Assembly: GCA_964195945.1 (NCBI GenBank) | Contig: CAXMRC010000150.1 | Span: 1 to 64,000, forward strand | Direction: 5' to 3' | Source of the DNA: JAAETI01 sp964195945 | GTDB lineage: Bacteria; Actinomycetota; Acidimicrobiia; Spongiisociales; UBA5794 | DNA: 64,000 nt | Part shown: piece by piece, positions 1 to 7,745 of the stretch | Numbering within the stretch: position 1 is the first letter of the stretch | How the letters are laid out: every line of letters begins with the position of its first letter | The notes under the pieces: model-generated | The model's database searches: none | What the model saw: only the letters and a program-made list of their open reading frames with translations | Told to the model about the DNA's origin: nothing | Position numbers and translations under genes: made by a program

Positions 1-2
1 AG

Positions 3-902
3 CTAGACCATGAACTTGCCATGGCTGAGGCGCTCGGCCTCCATGAGTTCCAACTCGCGCGCTCCTGATATGACGATCTCTGAGTCGAGGGCAAAGTCGA
101 CATCTGGATTGCGGTCCTGATACGGGACCGAATTCAGGATCACTTTCATTGCGTTGAGTCGGGCGAGTTGCTTGTTCTCTGATCGGATGATTGTCCAGGG
201 GGCGACCACGGTTGAGGTCCGCTTGAGCATGCGATACTTCATCTCGGTGAACTCGTCCCACCTGTCTTGAGCCTGGACGTCAACTTCGCTCAGCTTCCAT
301 TGCCGCAACGGGTCGGAGACCCGTCGCTCGAAGCGTCGAGCTTGTTCTTCTTGCGTGACGCTGAAGTAAAGTTTGACGAGTTTGGTGTGTTGTCGAACAA
401 GGTCCTTTTCGAAGCCGACAACCCCACGGAGGAACGTCTTGTACTCCTCGTCGGTGCAAAACCCAAATACTGGTTCGACCATCGCACGGTTATACCAAGA
501 TCTGTCAAAGATGACGATCTCGCCGCCTGTTGGGAATTGGGTCACATATCGCTGAAAGTACCACTGGTTGCGTTGCTCGTCGGTGGGTTTGCCTAGGGCC
601 ACCATCCGATAGCGCTTCTCGTTCATGTACCGGGTGACCCGCCGAATGGTCCCACCTTTGCCGGCAGCATCGCGGCCCTCGAAGAGGACGATCATGCGTG
701 TGTTCTGGGTCTCGAGGTGCTTTTGGAGCTTTAGCAGTTCAACCTGGTAGGGACGGAGTTGTGCGTCCTTCCGGGAACCCTTCTCAGCCTTCTTGAGTTC
801 TCGTTCAAGCTCGGTGACGCGGCGCTGCAGGCTCTCGACGTCGGTATCGAGCGGGTCAGCCGCATCCGGCACCACATGTATTGGTTGGTTAGGTGTAGCC
901 AT
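3..902 (-). CDS. ppk2: Polyphosphate kinase 2 (PPK2 family)
   Basis: The 299-aa protein has the P-loop GRDAAGKGGT at residues 77-86, followed by the family block FDRSWYNRA near 132-140 and the lid RRVSDPLRQWK. This is the single-domain PPK2 arrangement. Family members transfer phosphate between polyphosphate and nucleoside (di)phosphates in the cytoplasm; the direction and the preferred nucleotide cannot be read from sequence. The first 45 residues are charged and likely form a coiled coil. The ATG is at 902 and the stop is inside the window, so the gene is complete. A polyphosphate glucokinase at 43642-44376 also uses polyphosphate. Confidence 0.93.
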   Translation of the reverse strand: MATPNQPIHVVPDAADPLDTDVESLQRRVTELERELKKAEKGSRKDAQLRPYQVELLKLQKHLETQNTRMIVLFEGRDAAGKGGTIRRVTRYMNEKRYRMVALGKPTDEQRNQWYFQRYVTQFPTGGEIVIFDRSWYNRAMVEPVFGFCTDEEYKTFLRGVVGFEKDLVRQHTKLVKLYFSVTQEEQARRFERRVSDPLRQWKLSEVDVQAQDRWDEFTEMKYRMLKRTSTVVAPWTIIRSENKQLARLNAMKVILNSVPYQDRNPDVDFALDSEIVISGARELELMEAERLSHGKFMV

Positions 903-1037
903 GCGTGGCCCCGAGGTATCTCATCGATACAGGATACCCGCTGTTGCAAAGATGGTCATAACGTCACAGTGACGTATTGGGAGTGGGACAGTTGTGCGAG
1001 CAGGGTGGGGCTTCGTCAGGCGATTTCGACTCAGGCA

Positions 1038-1457
1038 CTACTGATAGAAGTACTGCCCGTGGGAAATGCCGCTCAATCGCCATAGCCACGTACCGACGAT
1101 CACGCCGATCGACCGGATAGCAAGATACGCAATCACCAGCAGGACGGCCAGGTTCGTCAGCGGCGAGTCACCCATGACCAGGGCTCCGGACGCGACGATC
1201 AGCAGCAACATTGCGCCATGGCGTCGCCTCTTAGCGGCACGGTATTGTGTCGAATCGTGAATCTCCGCCTCGCGCTTGGCTTCAGTAAGGGTGCGAGCGG
1301 TCGCCAGTGGTGCCGGCGGGGTCGATACGTATCCAATGGCGGCTTCGGCCCGAGCCTCAGGCACATCCTGCGTAAGCACCCACCGGAATGGGGCGGCCAA
1401 TTCGATGTGATAGCCGTTGGCGTGCCAACCGTCAGGTCGTTGGGTCCAGGAGAGCAA
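1038..1457 (-). CDS. Small membrane protein, unknown function
   Basis: This 139-aa protein starts at a TTG preceded by AGGAG six bases upstream. The first 80 residues are soluble and Trp/Ala-rich. Two hydrophobic stretches follow near residues 83-97 and 101-123, with an RRRRHG-type basic patch before the first, which suggests the N-terminus is cytoplasmic. I do not recognise a family. It stands alone between ppk2 and a region of decayed DNA. Codon use looks like the neighbours, so it is probably a real gene. Confidence 0.55.
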   Translation of the reverse strand: MLSWTQRPDGWHANGYHIELAAPFRWVLTQDVPEARAEAAIGYVSTPPAPLATARTLTEAKREAEIHDSTQYRAAKRRRHGAMLLLIVASGALVMGDSPLTNLAVLLVIAYLAIRSIGVIVGTWLWRLSGISHGQYFYQ

Positions 1458-2041
1458 TCGGGGCTCCTAGTCGCTCGCTCCCAATAGTACCTAGCAACAC
1501 CTGGTTCCGGGACTCAAGCCGTGATTGAGGCAACCCGTTGTTGCCTTGAAGGTGCCCATAATCCACGTTATGTATAGTTCTACCACGTGTTGAGGGTTGT
1601 GATCTCCCCCGGCTTGTGCAACGGCATGCGAATGGCACCGGAAAGGTCACGAACGTGTCACCGGAAACGAAACGAGTTGTCACTCGATTTCACGCTCTTT
1701 CGCCGCTGTTAGCGGCCGGGCGGGCGGGCGCGCTCGGTATCTTGTCTCGGGACGCTCGGCTCGTCGCTGACTTGTTTCCGTTGACTCCGACGCGGACCGT
1801 GGCCCCTAGCAGCAGAGTTCGTCGACGACGCTGGCACAGTTGTGCTCATCGTGAGGTTTTGTGAGGCTGGCGCTTGATCTCAGGGCAACTTGCGGGCGGG
1901 GTTGGCGAGGGTGGCTTCTTGGAGGCCCATGCCGGTGCTGGGTCGATTGTGGCCTGGTGGAGGGCGTGTTCTCGTTGGTGCCTCGCTACCACGGCCTCGG
2001 AGCTACTCACAACCCCCCCCTCCCCCGGGTGTTGGGTCCAC
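1458..2041. other. Gene-poor stretch before the IS256 remnant
   Basis: No open frame here has a recognisable protein or convincing codon use. Short overlapping frames on both strands are rich in Arg, Pro and Ser, as expected for out-of-frame high-GC DNA. A run of eight C followed by TCCCCC near 2014-2030 precedes the transposase fragment. The stretch is best read as decayed DNA at the edge of the copper island. Confidence 0.4.
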
Positions 2042-2128
2042 GACGCCGACATCAGCCGAGAGACGCTAAGCCGGATTACGGATCGGCTTGTCGATGATAT
2101 GTTGGCGTGGCAGAGCCCGCCCCTGGGC
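2042..2128 (+). mobile_element. IS256-family transposase fragment
   Basis: Translation gives ISRETLSRITDRLVDDM then LAWQSPPL. This is the conserved IS256/mutator transposase block just before the catalytic core (form: VSxxxISRITDxVxxxxxxWQxRPL). Similarity ends abruptly after PPLG, and nothing transposase-like lies upstream, so this is a roughly 29-codon relic. It lies 95 bp before the PCu(A)C gene and marks one flank of the copper region. Confidence 0.7.
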
Positions 2129-2223
2129 GAGACAGGTCGGATTCAGCTCCCGGTCCAGGTCTTGGAGGGCGGAAGTGACGCAGGCGTGGCGAGTTGCTGA
2201 CGGACGAAAGACGGAGGACGACG

Positions 2224-2652
2224 ATGCGTAGAACGCTGGTGGTGATAGCGGTCCTGGCCATGGTGGCTGGTGCCTGCGGCGGCGAGGATGCCTCGCTCGA
2301 TGTAGCGGAGGCATGGGCGCGCCCTGCCTTGGGTCCGAATGGCGCGGTTTATCTCACTATCGAGGGCGGGAGTGCCGACACGGCGCTCAGCGGTGTATCG
2401 GTCTCCTCTGACGTTGCCGCCACGGCCGAGATTCATCAGACCGTGATTCTGGACGATGGCCTCATGGGCATGACGAAGATTCCCAATGTGGAGATTCCCG
2501 CCGCGTCCACGGTGGTGATGGTTCCCGGAGGGATGCACGTGATGCTGGTGGAACTGGCGGAACCGCTCGAGATCGGCGATACGCTCGATATGACAGTCAC
2601 GTTCGACAACGGCATCGAACTGACCACCACGGTCGAGGTGAGGGACGAATGA
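2224..2652 (+). CDS. Copper chaperone PCu(A)C lipoprotein
   Basis: The 142-aa protein starts at ATG 2224, preceded by GGAGG. It has an N-terminal hydrophobic signal ending at GACGG, a probable but imperfect lipobox. The DUF461/PCu(A)C domain follows: a His in AEIHQT, a Met in GLMGM, and the closing GGMHVML, which together make the H-x-M...H-x-M copper(I) site. Family members carry copper to the CuA/CuB centres of cytochrome oxidase outside the membrane. Its stop overlaps the ATG of a broken lipoprotein gene (2649) in an ATGA junction, so the two were probably an operon. Confidence 0.85.
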   Translation: MRRTLVVIAVLAMVAGACGGEDASLDVAEAWARPALGPNGAVYLTIEGGSADTALSGVSVSSDVAATAEIHQTVILDDGLMGMTKIPNVEIPAASTVVMVPGGMHVMLVELAEPLEIGDTLDMTVTFDNGIELTTTVEVRDE

Positions 2653-2817
2653 TGCAACGCCGCTCGTTCTCATCGGCGTTGTCAGCCTGATCGCAGCCTT
2701 GTGTGGAGGCGATGAGAACGACCTCTCATGGGCCGGTTCGTCGGCCCTCCTGACATCAGTGCCCAAATCTGACCCTGCGGTGATCCGCCGGGTGACATGG
2801 CCATGGCACTGGCAGGG
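2649..2817 (+). pseudogene. Broken lipoprotein gene, possibly SCO1/SenC-like
   Basis: Reading starts at ATG 2649 or 2652, overlapping the PCu(A)C stop. Frame 1 stops after about 13 codons, but a one-base shift gives VLIGVVSLIAALCGGDEND, a typical lipoprotein signal with Cys, followed by DLSWAG. Another shift gives FVGPPDISAQ and a third GDPPGDMAMALAG. This order resembles the N-terminus of SCO-type copper-insertion lipoproteins, which often follow PCu(A)C. The thioredoxin-like core (CxxxC) is missing. The remnant ends at a 22-bp sequence also present inside copA. SCO identity is inferred; the decay is seen directly. Confidence 0.4.
2794..2815. repeat. 22-bp direct repeat, copy 1 (outside copA)
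   Basis: This copy lies just beyond the copA stop codon. It is identical over 22 bases to 2876-2897, inside the last codons of copA, with an 82-bp period. It starts GACATGGCC and ends ACTGGCAG. It coincides with the end of the broken lipoprotein gene. Confidence 0.8.
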
Positions 2818-2823
2818 CCGCGG

Positions 2824-5142
2824 CTACCGCCCGAAGCGCTTCAACCGTAGCGAATTCCCGACCACCGACACGCTCGACATGGCCATGGCACTGGCAGCGA
2901 TCATCGGGTGGAGGAGTCCGGCGGCGGCCAACGGGATCGCCGCCGAGTTGTAGGCGAAGGCCCAGAAGAGGTTCTGGCGGATCACCTGGAAGGTACGAGC
3001 CGCCAGCGCGAGCGCCGTGACAGCCAGCTCCGGGTCGCCGTTCATGAGTACTACGTCTCCGGCCTCGATGGCCACGTCGGTTCCGGTGCCGATCGCCATT
3101 CCCAGATCGGCCTGGACGAGTGCCGGGGCATCGTTGACGCCGTCGCCGACGAACGCCACTTGTTCACCCTCGCCCTGTAGGCGGGCGATCTCGGCGGACT
3201 TGTCTCCCGGTAGAACCTCGGCCATCACCCGGTCGATCCCGATCTGACCTGCGATGGTGTCGGCGGTTCGGCGGTTGTCTCCGGTGAGCATCCCGGTTGC
3301 GAGCCCATTGGCCTGGAGTGATGCGATTGCTCGAGCCGACGACTCTCGAACGGTATCGGCCACGGCGAGGGCCGCTCGTACCTCGCCGTCCCATCCGGCC
3401 AGGAACGCAGTGTCGCCAGCCAGCTCCATTTCCTCGAGCGCACCTTCGAACCGTTCTGGCACGAGCAGGCCGATTTCGGCCATCAACTTGATCGATCCAA
3501 CGGCAACCTCGTGCCCGTCCACGGTGCCGCGCACCCCGCGCCCAGGCAGGTTCTCGAAGTCGGACGGGAGGACCAACTCGGCCCCGCCTTCCTCTGCTCC
3601 GAGCGCCACGGCGCGAGCGATCGGGTGCTCACTTGCCGATTCAGTCGAGCCGATGAGACGGAGCGCAACAGGCTCATCGTCAGTGACGATCCGACTCAAG
3701 GTCATCGCACCTCTGGTCAGGGTGCCGGTCTTGTCGAACACGACGGTGGTGACTGCCCGCGTCCGTTCGAAGATCTCGGCGTTCTTGAACAGGATGCCGA
3801 GTTCCGCACCTCGGCCGGAGCCGACCATGATCGCTGTCGGGGTGGCGAGGCCGAGGGCGCATGGGCAGGCGATGATGAGTACTGCAACCGCCGCCTGGAC
3901 CGCTTTCTGGACGTCGCCATCGACCAGCAGCCAACCGGATAGGGTGCCGATGGCGATGACCAGCACGACCGGAACGAAGAGGCCAGCGATCCGGTCGGCG
4001 AGCCGCTGTATCGGTGCCTTGCTCGTCTGGGCGTCCTCGACGAGTCGGACAATCTGGGCCAGAGCTGTGTCGGACCCGATTCGGGTGGCCTCGACGACGA
4101 TCATCCCTTGCTGGTTGATGGTCGCGCCGAAGACTTCGTCACCGGGTGCCTTGTCGGCGGGCTTCGACTCACCCGACAACATGCTCTCGTCGATCGACGA
4201 CGACCCCTCGAGCAGCGTTCCGTCGGTCGGTACCTTCTCCCCGGGCCGTATCACCATGCGGTCGCCCGGTGTCACCTGATCGATCGGTACCGTGACCTCG
4301 ACGCCGTCACGCAGGACCCGGGCTTCCTTCGCTCCCAGTTCGAGCAATCGGGTAATTGCACTCGAAGCGCGACCCTTACTGCGTGCCTCGAAGAATCGGC
4401 CGAGCAGGATGAACGTGACGATCCACGCCGCCGTCTCAAAGAACACCGGCTCGCCTGCGAAGAATGCCCAGATCGAATAGGTGTAGGCGGCCAGCGTCCC
4501 CATCGAGATGAGCGTGTCCATGTTCGCTCCGCCGCTGCGCAGTCGGAGGAACGCCGTGCGGTGGAACTGCCATCCGAATACGAAGACGACCGGTGTGACG
4601 AGCAGCCAGATGACCAGATTGGGCCACGTGGCTCCGCCGCCCATGTCCGTGGCGCTCATGTCGTCCATGTCCATGCCGGTCATGTCCATGCCGGTCATAT
4701 CCATTTCCTCGAGGACGACTCCGGCGTCGAGTTGGGACTCCATGACGGGTCCTAGGACGATGGCATCGCCGTCGCCTCCTTCATGCCCACCGGGCCCGAA
4801 CATCATGAGCAAAAATGCCGGAACGGTGAGGATCGCGGCCCGGATCGCCATGCGGCGCTGGAACTGGGTCTCGGAGTCGTACCGATCGGCGAGGCTCTCG
4901 CGAGCCTCGTCCTGCATCACCTGAGTGGCGCCGTATCCGATCTTCTCGACGGCGGCGGTGAGGCCACCGACGTCGATGCCCGGATGGACCGTGACTTTGG
5001 CCTCCTTGCCGGTGAGGTTCACTACCGCCGATTCCACTCCCTCTTGCTTGCCGAGGACGCGCTCGATGCGCATCGCGCACGACGCACATGTCATGCCTTC
5101 GACGTCGAAGGTGACGGTCTCGGTGGTGGTGTCGGCAGCCAT
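2824..5142 (-). CDS. copA: Copper-translocating P1B-type ATPase
   Basis: The 772-aa protein starts with a heavy-metal-associated domain with MTCASC (Cys 19 and 22). A membrane segment at about 98-116 is followed by an extracytoplasmic Met-rich insert (147-167, repeated MDMTG). Further landmarks are the TGES-type actuator (LSGES), the transmembrane CPC metal site (426-428), phosphorylation motif DKTGTLT (470-476), SEHPIA, GDGVNDAPAL and the C-terminal helices with MSS. CPC plus SEHP indicate the Cu(I)-exporting P1B-1 type, which pumps copper out of the cytoplasm. It follows copZ by 7 bp in a csoR-copZ-copA operon. Confidence 0.95.
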   Translation of the reverse strand: MAADTTTETVTFDVEGMTCASCAMRIERVLGKQEGVESAVVNLTGKEAKVTVHPGIDVGGLTAAVEKIGYGATQVMQDEARESLADRYDSETQFQRRMAIRAAILTVPAFLLMMFGPGGHEGGDGDAIVLGPVMESQLDAGVVLEEMDMTGMDMTGMDMDDMSATDMGGGATWPNLVIWLLVTPVVFVFGWQFHRTAFLRLRSGGANMDTLISMGTLAAYTYSIWAFFAGEPVFFETAAWIVTFILLGRFFEARSKGRASSAITRLLELGAKEARVLRDGVEVTVPIDQVTPGDRMVIRPGEKVPTDGTLLEGSSSIDESMLSGESKPADKAPGDEVFGATINQQGMIVVEATRIGSDTALAQIVRLVEDAQTSKAPIQRLADRIAGLFVPVVLVIAIGTLSGWLLVDGDVQKAVQAAVAVLIIACPCALGLATPTAIMVGSGRGAELGILFKNAEIFERTRAVTTVVFDKTGTLTRGAMTLSRIVTDDEPVALRLIGSTESASEHPIARAVALGAEEGGAELVLPSDFENLPGRGVRGTVDGHEVAVGSIKLMAEIGLLVPERFEGALEEMELAGDTAFLAGWDGEVRAALAVADTVRESSARAIASLQANGLATGMLTGDNRRTADTIAGQIGIDRVMAEVLPGDKSAEIARLQGEGEQVAFVGDGVNDAPALVQADLGMAIGTGTDVAIEAGDVVLMNGDPELAVTALALAARTFQVIRQNLFWAFAYNSAAIPLAAAGLLHPMIAASAMAMSSVSVVGNSLRLKRFGR
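2876..2897. repeat. 22-bp direct repeat, copy 2 (inside copA)
   Basis: Identical to 2794-2815. On the minus strand it encodes part of the conserved SAMAMSSVSV end of the copA protein, so this copy is the functional one and the other is likely a duplication or recombination product. Confidence 0.75.
4666..4704. repeat. copA: 15-bp tandem repeat inside copA (Met-rich insert)
   Basis: The unit CATGTCCATGCCGGT occurs twice exactly (4666-4680, 4681-4695) and then decays (CATATCCAT). On the coding strand it gives repeats of MDMTG. The unit is a whole number of codons, so copy-number change would keep the frame and alter the number of extracytoplasmic methionines. Confidence 0.75.
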
Positions 5143-5149
5143 GTACGGA

Positions 5150-5359
5150 CTACTTGGAGGGGACGTCGTAGCCCTGGTCTTCTATGGCACTGATGATGCC
5201 TTCGATAGACGCGGGCGTATCGAATCCGACGCTCACGGTCGCCTTTTCAACGCTGACTTCGGCTGATGCGACGCCGTCGAGGGCGTTCACCGCGCCTTCG
5301 ATCGACATTTTGCAGTGATCGCAGTGGATCTCGGGTACCGACAGTGTGGTTTCAGTCAT
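5150..5359 (-). CDS. copZ: CopZ-like copper chaperone (HMA domain)
   Basis: This 69-aa protein is a single heavy-metal-associated domain with a metal loop CDHCK at residues 13-17, preceded by IH rather than the usual GMT/M. The beta-alpha-beta-beta-alpha-beta pattern ends in IEDQGYDV. Such proteins carry Cu(I) in the cytoplasm to the CopA HMA domain. Its ATG overlaps the csoR stop (4 bp), and copA starts 7 bp after its stop, so the three genes should be co-transcribed and co-translated. Confidence 0.92.
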   Translation of the reverse strand: MTETTLSVPEIHCDHCKMSIEGAVNALDGVASAEVSVEKATVSVGFDTPASIEGIISAIEDQGYDVPSK

Positions 5360-5652
5360 TGTGTTGCTTCCTTGATCGGGCCGGTGATGGCCGGCGTGTA
5401 GCGGATGGTCTCGAGGAGTTCCTCGACGATTTCGGCGGTGCGCCCTTCCTTGACGCCGTGCATCACACAGGTTTCGACGTGATTCTCTAGGAGAACCCGA
5501 TTAACCCCCTCGAGAGACCCCTGGAGTGCCGAAACCTGCTTCATGATGTCAGGGCAGTAGCGCTCATTGTCGACCATGGCGATCACCGCATCGATGTGAC
5601 CGCGGACAGTCTTGAGGCGGTTGAGAGCAGCCTTCTTGTGGTCGGGAATCAT
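5356..5652 (-). CDS. csoR: Copper-sensing transcriptional repressor CsoR
   Basis: The 98-aa four-helix DUF156 protein has the Cu(I) ligands Cys 33 (RYCPD), His 58 and Cys 62 (ENHVETC). The motif LNRLKTVRGHIDAV is typical. I chose ATG 5652 because the frame remains open further upstream but then reads through the operator palindrome and transposon debris. It represses its own operon until Cu(I) binds. First gene of csoR-copZ-copA. Confidence 0.93.
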   Translation of the reverse strand: MIPDHKKAALNRLKTVRGHIDAVIAMVDNERYCPDIMKQVSALQGSLEGVNRVLLENHVETCVMHGVKEGRTAEIVEELLETIRYTPAITGPIKEATQ

Positions 5653-5676
5653 GGGATCCTTGCCGTAGCTGACCAC

Positions 5677-5682
5677 AGTGTA
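5677..5682 (-). promoter_or_regulatory. -10 box of the csoR operon
   Basis: TACACT on the minus strand overlaps the edge of the CsoR operator by two bases and lies 24 bp before the csoR ATG. Repressor bound to the operator would block this promoter. The -35 side falls into the Tn3-derived sequence and is not clear. Confidence 0.5.
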
Positions 5683-5701
5683 CCCCTCCCGGGGAGGGGT
5701 A
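5681..5701. promoter_or_regulatory. CsoR operator (perfect inverted repeat)
   Basis: The arm TACCCCTCCC, one central G, then GGGAGGGGTA form a perfect 10+1+10 palindrome 28 bp upstream of csoR. This fits the known CsoR operator type (TACCC with G/C-rich centre and GGGTA). Its place between promoter and csoR supports autorepression. Confidence 0.85.
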
Positions 5702-5710
5702 GATCCGACT

Positions 5711-5880
5711 GCCTTGCCCTGCTCACCAACGCCGTCATCTGCTGGAACACCATCTACACCTGAGCCGCCATCGAGCATCTCCCCAGCCAAAGGCGCGAGC
5801 TCCGCGATGGCCACGTTGCCAGGCTGGCACCAGCTGGGACACGAGCTCATCAATTTCTATGGCCGCTACGACTTCACTAA
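5711..5880 (+). mobile_element. Tn3-family transposase C-terminal remnant
   Basis: One frame gives LLTNAVICWNTIY followed by a stop and AAIEHLPSQRRELRDGHVARL. A second frame gives HQLGHELINFYGRYDF. Together these are the C-terminal end of a Tn3-family DDE transposase (LTNAVxxWNT...LSPLGHEHINxxGRYxF) broken by a stop and a frameshift. The remnant begins ten bases from the CsoR operator and runs away from csoR, so the copper operon abuts an old transposon end. Confidence 0.75.
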
Positions 5881-5989
5881 CCCCACCCGGCCGCCAGATG
5901 GCCAGCTAGGCCCGCTCCGCACTACCTGAAACCGTAGTCTTTCGTCCATTTGAAGGTACGACAGGACTCCGCGATTGTGGAGGTGTCGG

Positions 5990-6343
5990 ATGGCGTTGGC
6001 TGGTGTGGGTCAGGCGGAGTACATGACCCGGATTGGGGGGTTGGATCGAGGCCGTTGTCTGGTGGTTCCGATCGATGTTGGGAAACGCTCAGCAATGGCT
6101 TTGGTGGCTGATCATGCCCATGAGGTCGCCGCCGCGCCGTTTGTGTTCGACCTGACCGAGTCGGGTGTTGGGGAACTGTTGACGGTGGTCGATGCCGTCG
6201 CCGATAGCCGGCAGGCGGTGAGTGTCCGTTCTGGTGCGGCGAGACGGTTTGAGGTGAGCAGTGCGATCTGTCGCATCGTCATTGTGGTTTTCGCCGTATC
6301 GGGCACGACCGGAAATCGGCCAGGGATGAGCAGAGATGTCTAA
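5990..6343 (+). mobile_element. IS110-family transposase N-terminal remnant
   Basis: From ATG 5990 the protein reads VVPIDVGKRSAMALVADHA then FVFDLTESGVGELLTVVDAV. This matches the RuvC-like DEDD N-terminus of IS110 transposases, with the first catalytic Asp in PIDVGK. After about residue 70 the similarity is lost and the frame ends, so the catalytic domain and the C-terminal Ser domain are missing. The gap 5881-5989 has no gene. Confidence 0.7.
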
Positions 6344-6378
6344 CGGGTTGTATCGTCGCCTCGATACCGGGAGGGCTT

Positions 6379-7058
6379 TTGCCATTTACTGATCATCGTT
6401 CGAAAGCTGCTGAGGCATGGCGCACTCCCCCGGAGCCCACAGCCGGAATGTCGGTACGTGCGATAGTTCCTTGGATGGCGGCAGCGATACTCGTCTACCT
6501 TGCAGTGGCGGTTCTCTTGGCACCATCCGGCGAACCCGAGAAGTACTTTGTTGAGGAACCCGGGCTGGTCAATGCACTTTCGGCGATCCTTCTGGCAATT
6601 GCTGGCGGCTTCTTCGTTGTGCTCTACTCGGGGCAGGCCACCGGACGGGCGAAGTTGTTCTGGGGACTGCTGTCAGTCGGATTCCTCTTCTTTGCGCTTG
6701 ATGAGCTCGTTCAGGGTCATGAGAAGCTTGGGGGCAAGCTCGATAGTGTGCTTGGAGGTGCTGGTGGCTTCCGCAACATGGGCGACGTAATTGTAATTGC
6801 GTACGGATTGGTGGCTCTGGCCTGCTTGCCTACTTCCTGCCTGAATTCGTGCGTAACCGTGAGTTTGCGGTCCTGGCGACGGTGGGGTTTGTTCTGTATG
6901 CGACTCAGACTGGAATCGATTCGCTCGTGACTGTTCGAACGAGCGCATCCGCAATAGTCGAGGAATCGGCCAAAGTCTTCTCTTCTGCGTTCTTCGCAAC
7001 AGCTGCCTATAGGGCAAGCATGGTGGTGGTGGTCCGGAGCGGCCATATCGAGAGTTAG
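6379..7058 (+). pseudogene. Frameshifted multi-pass membrane protein
   Basis: The frame from TTG 6379 (ATG alternative at 6448) encodes four hydrophobic helices, then near 6817-6822 it slips into scrambled sequence. The frame one base over continues smoothly as GLLAYFLPEFVRNREFAVL, then another membrane helix, ending at 7058. A single base lost in the CTGG context explains it. The reconstructed protein would be about 226 aa with six helices and a conserved-looking ALDELVQGHEK loop. I do not recognise the family. It could be a true pseudogene or a sequence error. Confidence 0.55.
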
Positions 7059-7235
7059 CGAAACCGGTGCCCGTGCGGTCGAACCACGCCGGCAACGGTC
7101 GACTACTGCCGGCGAAGCATGATTGGCAACATATGGTCGCCGAGTCGCTCAAGAATCATCCCGACGTCGAGTGACACCACACCTAGTTGGCCCGGCAGAT
7201 GCAGCAGCGCTGTCACAAGTATCGATGCGAATCGG

Positions 7236-7241
7236 TAGGGT
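7236..7241 (+). promoter_or_regulatory. -10 box of the DinB-like gene
   Basis: TAGGGT ends 6 nt before ATG 7248, with no Shine-Dalgarno between, so the transcript is probably leaderless. Confidence 0.45.
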
Positions 7242-7247
7242 GCCGGT

Positions 7248-7745
7248 ATGGATCTACTACTCGAGCTGTTTCGACACAACACAATGATGAATCGACGCTT
7301 GCTGGATGCCTGTCTGGACCTGACACTCGACCAACTCGGCGTCCCGGTTGAAGGTACCTACGGGAATATCGGCGCAACCCTGGTTCATATCGCCAACGCC
7401 CAAGTGGGGTATGCGGCTCGGCTATTGGATGCCGAGCGGCCTGAACCGCTTCTGGAGAGTCCGTTCCCGGGCTTCGAGGCTTTGGCGGAGAGGTTGACTC
7501 GTGGCGACGCACAGCTCGAGAAGGCTGTGGCCCAGATCGACCACGATCGTCAGGTCCAGGTGACAGGTGACGACCCGGTGGGTACGTGGTCAATGTCGGT
7601 CTCGCTGTTCTTAGTCCAGGCCATCAACCACGGAACCGAGCACCGCTCGCAGGTAGCGACGATCCTGACCCAGCTCGGCATGGCGCCACCCGACATGGAT
7701 GGTTGGACGTACTTCGAGAAGAGCGGGCAACTCACCCCGGTTTAG
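7248..7745 (+). CDS. DinB family protein
   Basis: The 165-aa protein shows the DinB four-helix pattern: FRHNTMMNRRLLD at the start, TLVHIANAQ in helix 2 and INHGTEHRSQVATIL in helix 3. The three His positions (in HN, VHI and HGTEHR) are the usual divalent-metal ligands. Members include metal-dependent thiol transferases and many uncharacterised stress proteins; the substrate cannot be told. It stands alone. Confidence 0.85.
   Translation: MDLLLELFRHNTMMNRRLLDACLDLTLDQLGVPVEGTYGNIGATLVHIANAQVGYAARLLDAERPEPLLESPFPGFEALAERLTRGDAQLEKAVAQIDHDRQVQVTGDDPVGTWSMSVSLFLVQAINHGTEHRSQVATILTQLGMAPPDMDGWTYFEKSGQLTPV

Noticed and set aside
1846..2052. Minus-strand 68-codon frame opposite the IS256 fragment
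   Set aside because: Pro/Ser/His-rich, no ribosome site and overlapping the clearer transposase relic on the plus strand.
2794..2897. 22-bp repeats as attachment sites of an integrated element
   Set aside because: Only 82 bp apart, one copy is conserved copA coding sequence, and no integrase is present.
5653..5853. Longer csoR start giving a 165-aa protein
   Set aside because: The extension would translate the operator and transposon debris and does not resemble CsoR N-termini.
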